Below, one piece after another: positions 59,059 through 64,000 of a stretch of DNA of 64,000 bases. The stretch's first letter is position 1. Each line of letters starts with the position of its first letter. The notes beneath the pieces are model-generated. The model was not told where the DNA came from. It ran no database searches and saw only the letters and a program-made list of their open reading frames with translations. The stretch is taken from positions 11,477-75,476 of the forward strand of contig JAJEKB010021807.1 of the NCBI GenBank assembly GCA_022393335.1, read 5' to 3'. This DNA comes from Macrotrachela quadricornifera. Its lineage: Eukaryota; Rotifera; Eurotatoria; Philodinida; Philodinidae. The position numbers and the translations under genes were made by a program.

Positions 59059-60097
59059 TAATCATTAGGATTATATTGTGCTTTGTCATATGGCTCTTAA
59101 TGACATTGACGAAAATTTGCCGATGTTCTCGAGCAGATGCTTCTCGAATCAGAGCTAAGAAATTTTTGAAAAAAGCAGATATTGTCAATGAAGGCGAACG
59201 TTGGATAGGTGGATTATTCTCTTTTGCCATTGTTTTACTTTTCGCGTTTACCTTTTGGTTTGCATCAGAATTTCTAAAACTTTATCCAATTGAAACGTCA
59301 GATTTATCATCTATTTCATGTGATAATAGTGTACGTAATGCCGTATTTGATACTGGTTTGCAATTGCCACTGCCTAATCCCGATGGTAGTCGATGGACCA
59401 TATTTGGCATGCTCGATGCTCAACCATTTAGTATGACAGTGGATTTATTAAATACAGCAGCCGATTGTTCGAGTATTACTATTCAACAAAATCGAGCTGG
59501 AGTGAATTATCTACGTTTGTCATACAATTGAATATCACTGGACCCTACTTTGTTGGTGGAATGCGTGTATGCTTAAAAGCTCCAGGGAGGATAGATGGTA
59601 TTCATACATTACAAACAGTCAATATGTGTCAGTTATTTTTCACGCCCAATGGAACCTTATCACAAATGACTACATTACATATGGTCATGATTAAAGTGAT
59701 CAATGTTACGAAACCATTGAGAATCGGTGATAATACACATTACAATGGTCGATGGGCTCCAACTTTTGCTGAAAGTTCACTTTCTGATGAATTGATCTAT
59801 GAACAAGATGGACATTATCTTCGATATGTCTCTCCACGTATTACATTAGGGATTATATTGAGTGAACACCCATTTTATCTTCAAAACAATCAACAACCAA
59901 TCGTTCGTAAAGCAGAACTTACTTTTCATACATTACTTTTTTGCACATTGATCATTGAACTATTTGCAATGAGTTTTCTTATATTCCGACTTATTATCAC
60001 GCCACTTATTCGTACTATTCTTCGTTGTTGTCGTGGGGAAAAACAAAAGAATAATACAAAAGACACACCAGAATCAACACCTACATCTACAAATTAG
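59059..60097 (+). pseudogene. multi-span membrane protein, 5'-truncated and frameshifted
   Basis: The frame enters directly from the transposon border: LIIRIILCFVIWLLM (helix), a basic loop CRCSRADASRIRAKKFLKK, helix GGLFSFAIVLLFAFTFWF, then a long presumably extracellular part. It stops after RAGVNYLRLSYN near 59531, while the other frame (open from 59465) carries on as FVIQLNITGPYFVGG through RITLGIILSEHPFYL to a third helix (TFHTLLFCTLIIELFAM) and a Ser/Thr-rich tail. One indel between 59465 and 59531 explains both. Family not recognised; related proteins would be bdelloid-specific membrane proteins. A sequencing error could produce the shift, but not the missing 5' end. Confidence 0.6.
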
Positions 60098-60142
60098 AAA
60101 TACTGCATCAAGAATCTTTTCAACTTGCTGCGTATATTGACT

Positions 60143-60447
60143 AGAGACCTGGGGGTCCGTTCAGACCCGGATCAATTTCTAACTTTGACTTGATATCCAG
60201 TTTGTAATAATCTCCAGAACTCGATAATATTATTATTAATAAAATGAACAAAAAAATGATTGTACACTGACTGTTCTTTTAGAGAGAACAATAACAGATC
60301 CAACAATCTTCTACCTTCATCTGTTTATATTATATAGAGAGTGACAGATATTCGCGAAAAAAAAAAGAAGATCTGGTCTAGGTTCGGATCTAGAAATTTG
60401 GTCTATCCAGGGTTCAGAACCAAAATAACATGAGCTCGCAGGTCTCT
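60143..60447. mobile_element. hAT-like MITE
   Basis: Ends TAGAGACCTGGGGGTCC and, inverted, CGCAGGTCTCTG. Flanking octamers ATATTGAC and ATCTTAAC agree at six of eight bases, an eroded duplication. Related by its AGAGACC ends to 39473-39877. Confidence 0.55.
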
Positions 60448-60793
60448 GATCTTAACACATTGACAAGCGACTGTTTCTTACGTGCTTTTTGTCAAATATA
60501 TATATTGCCGAATAGAATATGGTCTTTCAATGTACAATATTTAAGCTAATCTAAACAAGATTTCATATACAGACGATTGACAATACAAGTTAGATTTTAA
60601 ATATAATTGTATTAAAAGAAAATTGATATATTAACTATTGTAAGAAATTTTCGTATTTATTTTACTTTTGAAGAGAAAAGTAAAAATATTCGAAAGACTG
60701 AAGAGTTTATTTAATTCTTATTGAATTTAATAGAATAAATTGAAATAAAATAATATATTATAGATTTGATCGAGTACATGCTCCATATCCAGC
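60448..60793. other. non-coding stretch
   Basis: AT-rich, containing the 3' UTR of the cysteine-rich peptide gene on the minus strand. Nothing else seen. Confidence 0.3.
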
Positions 60794-61025
60794 TCATTTA
60801 ACCATACAATGACATCCGTCATTACATGGAATAGGATGTGTACCAACTCTGCAACTCCCATCACAATTGTCTTTAGATGAATTAATAATATTACTTTAAA
60901 AAAATAAAAATCAATCTATTTATGAGAATTTAAATATTCACTTACTTTGGTATAGCCATTATCATACCAATTAAAGATATTATAAAGGAGAAAATGACAA
61001 AGTAGTTAAATACTTTTATGTTCAT
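60794..61025 (-). CDS. short secreted cysteine-rich peptide
   Basis: Exons 61025-60946 and 60893-60794 join in frame to 59 residues. Residues 1-24 form a signal peptide (MNIKVFNYFVIFSFIISLIG). The mature part has five cysteines spaced C-x3-C-x8-C-x3-C-x-C (NCDGSCRVG, PCNDGCHC) and then a TGA. The same frame continues for eleven codons after the TGA with a sixth Cys in a GYGAC context, before a TAA. Six cysteines in this spacing would suit a knottin-like fold; as annotated, the peptide has an unpaired Cys. Function unknown: protease-inhibitor-like, antimicrobial or effector peptides are all possible. Confidence 0.55.
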
Positions 61026-62078
61026 AGTTTAATTATTATTTTCTCCATTTATTGCTAAAATGATATGAAGATATTTAAATATAAAAATTTGAAATTTTCT
61101 CGTCTATTTAACCACGTTTATATATAACTATATGATAAAGATTAAAGATAAATTGTTTAAGATAATAAAATATGAAAATGATGAAACAGAATAAAAGTCA
61201 ATGAATAGATTGAAATAAAAATAATTTCGTGGGAAAAAAATGCACCATTACAAAAATCAGTCATACTATAGAAGTATAAGATAATAAGATATAATCTATA
61301 TAAATGAAATTATTCAAATATTAATGGATTATTTTGTTTGATCTGTATTGATTAGACCATTTTTGTTTTCTCTTCTAAATCAATTAAATGAGTTAAAATT
61401 TTCTTAAATAAATTAGTAAAACATTTGAAGATTTGTTGAATAAAATGATAGAATTATTTATTTTCAATTCGATGTAAATTCTTAATATATGAATAGATTT
61501 TAACTTGAATAGTTGTTAAAAATATTAAATTCAATCTTTAGCAATAATATATTTGAGATCATTATCATTAATATAGATAGAATGATTTTTTATTATTGAT
61601 AATTAATGTTTATATAATGAACATAAAAGAATAAAGATGAATGAATTAAATATAATATTTGTTTATTTTTATCAGTAGGCTAAAGTTTTTCATTTTTAGT
61701 GATATTCTCTAATATATGAATATGTGTCATTAATATTTATTTTATTCTTCATAAGTACTAATTCATTACTTTGTTAAACACTATTAATATATCAGATATT
61801 TCTATAGATAAATCTCTTATGAAATTATTATATTCTAATTGATAAACAACATAATCAAATTTTTCTCTCTCAAAGTGTATTTTATTTTAAAGTTTATTCT
61901 TTTTATTTATTTCTAATTGTTGAATTGTTTCATTCTATCATATAAATTCGATTTTTATCGAATCATAGTACTTAAATATCTCATAGTTAAAATAGCTAAT
62001 TTAGGATAGATAAACTGGAACATATTCTTCGACGTAATATGAACTATGGAATGAATGAATGAAGAAATGGTTATAAAT
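61026..62078. other. non-coding stretch
   Basis: Extremely AT-rich, no ORF over 60 codons and no repeats recognised. Confidence 0.4.
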
Positions 62079-62300
62079 CAGAGATGTCCATCGCGATGCC
62101 GTTAGCTTTTCTACGAAAGAGATTTCCTGTATATAATCTCAATGTTAATGTGTGATGCACGATAAGTCTTGAAGAATCTGATTGATTGTCATGATCAATT
62201 TTAGTATAAACTGGTCACAGCCTTGAACAATTCAATTTTTTTTAAAAATATTATGGCGATACTGATTATATTTTGACGTCGCGTTGCGGTACTAGTAGGA
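62079..62300. mobile_element. hAT MITE relative, right end lost
   Basis: Starts CAGAGATGTCCATCGCG and follows the internal order of 37539-38388 and 43852-44085, including TTTTAGTATAAACTGGTCAC. It lacks the Helitron and shows the unfilled site. The right terminal repeat is not found. Confidence 0.5.
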
Positions 62301-63338
62301 GTACCATTTTTGCCTCATAGGTTTAAGTTATATTTATTTTCTAAGGATGGTGTATACAGAAGTTTGTGCAGAATTTCATTCTCTTTCAAATAAGACTATT
62401 TTCAAGCTGACGAGCACATTTTTATGTTACCTTTTTGTCTTAATTCAACATTGCTCTGCAGTAAAAATTAAGTTAAAATCGAGTTAAAATCAGGTTTGAA
62501 CGGTCCAATGGAAACCACTAATTGATGTTCCAAATGAAATAAAAATGAGATAGAAAGATTCGCCGTCTCATTCTGCATCGTTTCATATGGATCTTCGATG
62601 AATTTAAGGATGGGCCGATTCGTGTTCTTATACACCCCCGTCCATTAGATTTGTTTGAGAAAAATTGAGTCTTCTAAAGCTCATTAATGAGAGACCTCCT
62701 CAATATATGTATTTAACTAAAGAACACTTTTCAATTTATTAAAAGCAAAGTGTACTTCGTGCACTCTGTTTTCTGGAATAAGTGTGAAACAGCGTGTATT
62801 TCGGAATCAGTAGGCGTTCTGTACATTTTGCTTCGGCTTGGTACATTTGCTATTAGAAATACTAAAGCTAAGGACAACCTATATTTTAACCATGTTAGTT
62901 TGGCAATGAGAGCTTTAATTTGATCGAAATATATTCCATTTTCCCCACGAACAGTACAAACATTTCGATTGTATAAGCTATCTACAAAAGTTAATTATGC
63001 TCAAATTGCTTCAGAAAAGTTCTGTTTAGAGATGTATTGAGATTGAGAAACTTGATCGGTCTCAATCTCAGATTTTGAACATTTTTAATTTTATTATAAT
63101 ATTGAATATTGATTACATATCTTCTTAGACAATAAGCTATATGAATTCACAATAACTATTACGATAAATATAAGCCAAGATTAAAAGAATATTGAACATA
63201 AAAAGCAAAGAAATAATTGTTATTATTAAATAAAATACATTAGTGTATTCTTTATTCGATACAAATATCATTAAATAATCGACGAAACTATTTTCTATTT
63301 GTTCTAAATGAAAAAATAATATAAAAATAATATTATTT
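62301..63338. other. non-coding stretch
   Basis: No gene recognised. The last part (63280-63338) may hold a tiny final exon or 3' UTR of the receptor that follows on the minus strand. Confidence 0.3.
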
Positions 63339-64000
63339 TCATAAAAATAAAATTACTAACGGATTTTGTCGAATTTGTAATCGTGTTTGTAACGTTGTTC
63401 TATATCTCTTAACAGTTGTATGAAGTTCTGTCTTATATAATTTTGATGGTAAAACAAATATAACAAGACAAAGCATTGATGGGAGAAATGAAACAAAATA
63501 TCCAATAAGATATAACCATGGATTTTGAGTTGATTCAATACAACCTGAAATAAATGATATAATTAAACGTGGTAAAGCAAGAATAGTTAAAAGTATTGGA
63601 GCTATTAATAGATGATGATGACGTTGAAGTTGTTGTAATAATAAAGAACGATGACGGGATTCTGTATTTTCAATATGTGTTTTTTGTCTAGCTGTCATTA
63701 CAATAATAATAATAGCTGAAATAATATTAGTAAGAAATGGTATAAAAAAATGAAATATATGAATGAATTTATCATAAAATTGAATATTAGATGGATAAGT
63801 AAGAATACACCAAATACGTTTTTCATCATCATTATCATTACTATTTAAAAGACGTCGATAAATTGGATCATGAATAGTTGTTGAAATCATAAAAATAATT
63901 AATATAATAATCATATATTTAGCTACTTTTATACTTTTTTTTTTATTAAATTTTGGTCCTTTAATTGCATTAATTGCTCTTTCTGTAGCAGCACATGCAT
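63339..64000 (-). CDS. seven-helix receptor, C-terminal part (runs off window)
   Basis: The open frame enters from the window end (ATERAINAIKG, the region after helix 3) and covers helices 4-7: YMIIILIIFMIS, IHIFHFFIPFLTNIISAIII, LLIAPILLTILALPRLIISF and YFVSFLPSMLCLVIFVLPS. It resembles the 7TM tail of the LDLa/EGF receptor at 8978-13780 in order, loop lengths and the FLP/FVP-S-M core. The end is uncertain: reading through gives QNPLVILFL and a stop at 63339. A GTTAGT donor at about 63359 joined to a TTTAG acceptor near 63302 would instead end QNPTNRK. The N-terminal ectodomain lies outside the window. Confidence 0.7.
   Translation of the reverse strand, partial: ACAATERAINAIKGPKFNKKKSIKVAKYMIIILIIFMISTTIHDPIYRRLLNSNDNDDEKRIWCILTYPSNIQFYDKFIHIFHFFIPFLTNIISAIIIIVMTARQKTHIENTESRHRSLLLQQLQRHHHLLIAPILLTILALPRLIISFISGCIESTQNPWLYLIGYFVSFLPSMLCLVIFVLPSKLYKTELHTTVKRYRTTLQTRLQIRQNPLVILFL

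Noticed and set aside
1..64000. CRISPR arrays, rRNA, bacterial operons
   Set aside because: No regularly spaced direct repeats, no rRNA sequence, and genes have spliceosomal introns.

Overview
The window reads as nuclear DNA of a bdelloid rotifer. It is AT-rich, with compact genes split by many 45-170 bp GT-AG introns. Gene families typical of bdelloids are present: a LDLa/EGF-decorated seven-helix receptor and relatives, ADP-ribosyltransferase (ART) fused to TPR, NHL beta-propellers, F-box/LRR proteins and a TIR protein. There is also a dense load of decayed cut-and-paste transposons and a Helitron. No rRNA, tRNA, CRISPR array or bacterial operon was seen. All assignments come from reading translations and splice sites by eye; no database search was possible.

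Layout. 1-1620: repeats, no gene. 1621-3901 (-): 13-exon p38-type MAP kinase whose DFG and TxY motifs are both lost. 3902-8977: non-coding, with piggyBac-, mariner- and hAT-like miniature elements and an ORF split by an 826 bp inverted-repeat element. 8978-13780 (+): single-exon 1600-residue LDLa/EGF receptor with a 7TM tail. 13781-19717: non-coding, with a gag remnant, a tandem repeat and a TTAA-flanked element. 19718-23408 (+): three-exon gene for a 1159-residue protein with an ART domain followed by three alternating TIR and beta-rich modules. 23409-30041: fold-back elements, a broken LRR gene and a broken piggyBac transposase. 30042-33754 (+): F-box/LRR gene.

34381-35060: TTAA element and a second copy of the broken LRR gene. 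35161-35604 (-): small secreted protein. 36863-39298 (+): FAF1-like and F-box-like pseudogene sequence, holding a hAT MITE that itself contains a Helitron. 41537-42520 (+): wax-synthase-like acyltransferase. 42600-43640 (-): GPCR pseudogene cut by a second Helitron copy. 45146-46074 (-): intact small 7TM receptor. 48809-49637: hAT element. 49738-52007 (-): ART-TPR gene with a degraded active site. 54439-56102: decayed DDE transposon. 56489-57645 (-): NHL gene lacking its 5' end. 57646-59058: TIR element. 59059-60097 (+): membrane-protein gene lacking its 5' end and frameshifted. 60794-61025 (-): cysteine-rich secreted peptide. 63359-64000 (-): C-terminal part of another 7TM receptor, running off the window.

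Functional theme. Two genes carry ART folds, one apparently catalytically competent and fused to three TIR domains, the other with its serine and glutamate substituted. Together with the receptors, the F-box/LRR genes and the MAPK-like pseudokinase, the region looks like a sensing and signalling accessory neighbourhood. It is being actively remodelled by transposons, and many neighbours are broken copies. The strongest candidate for something undescribed is the ART-TIR-beta protein at 19718-23408.
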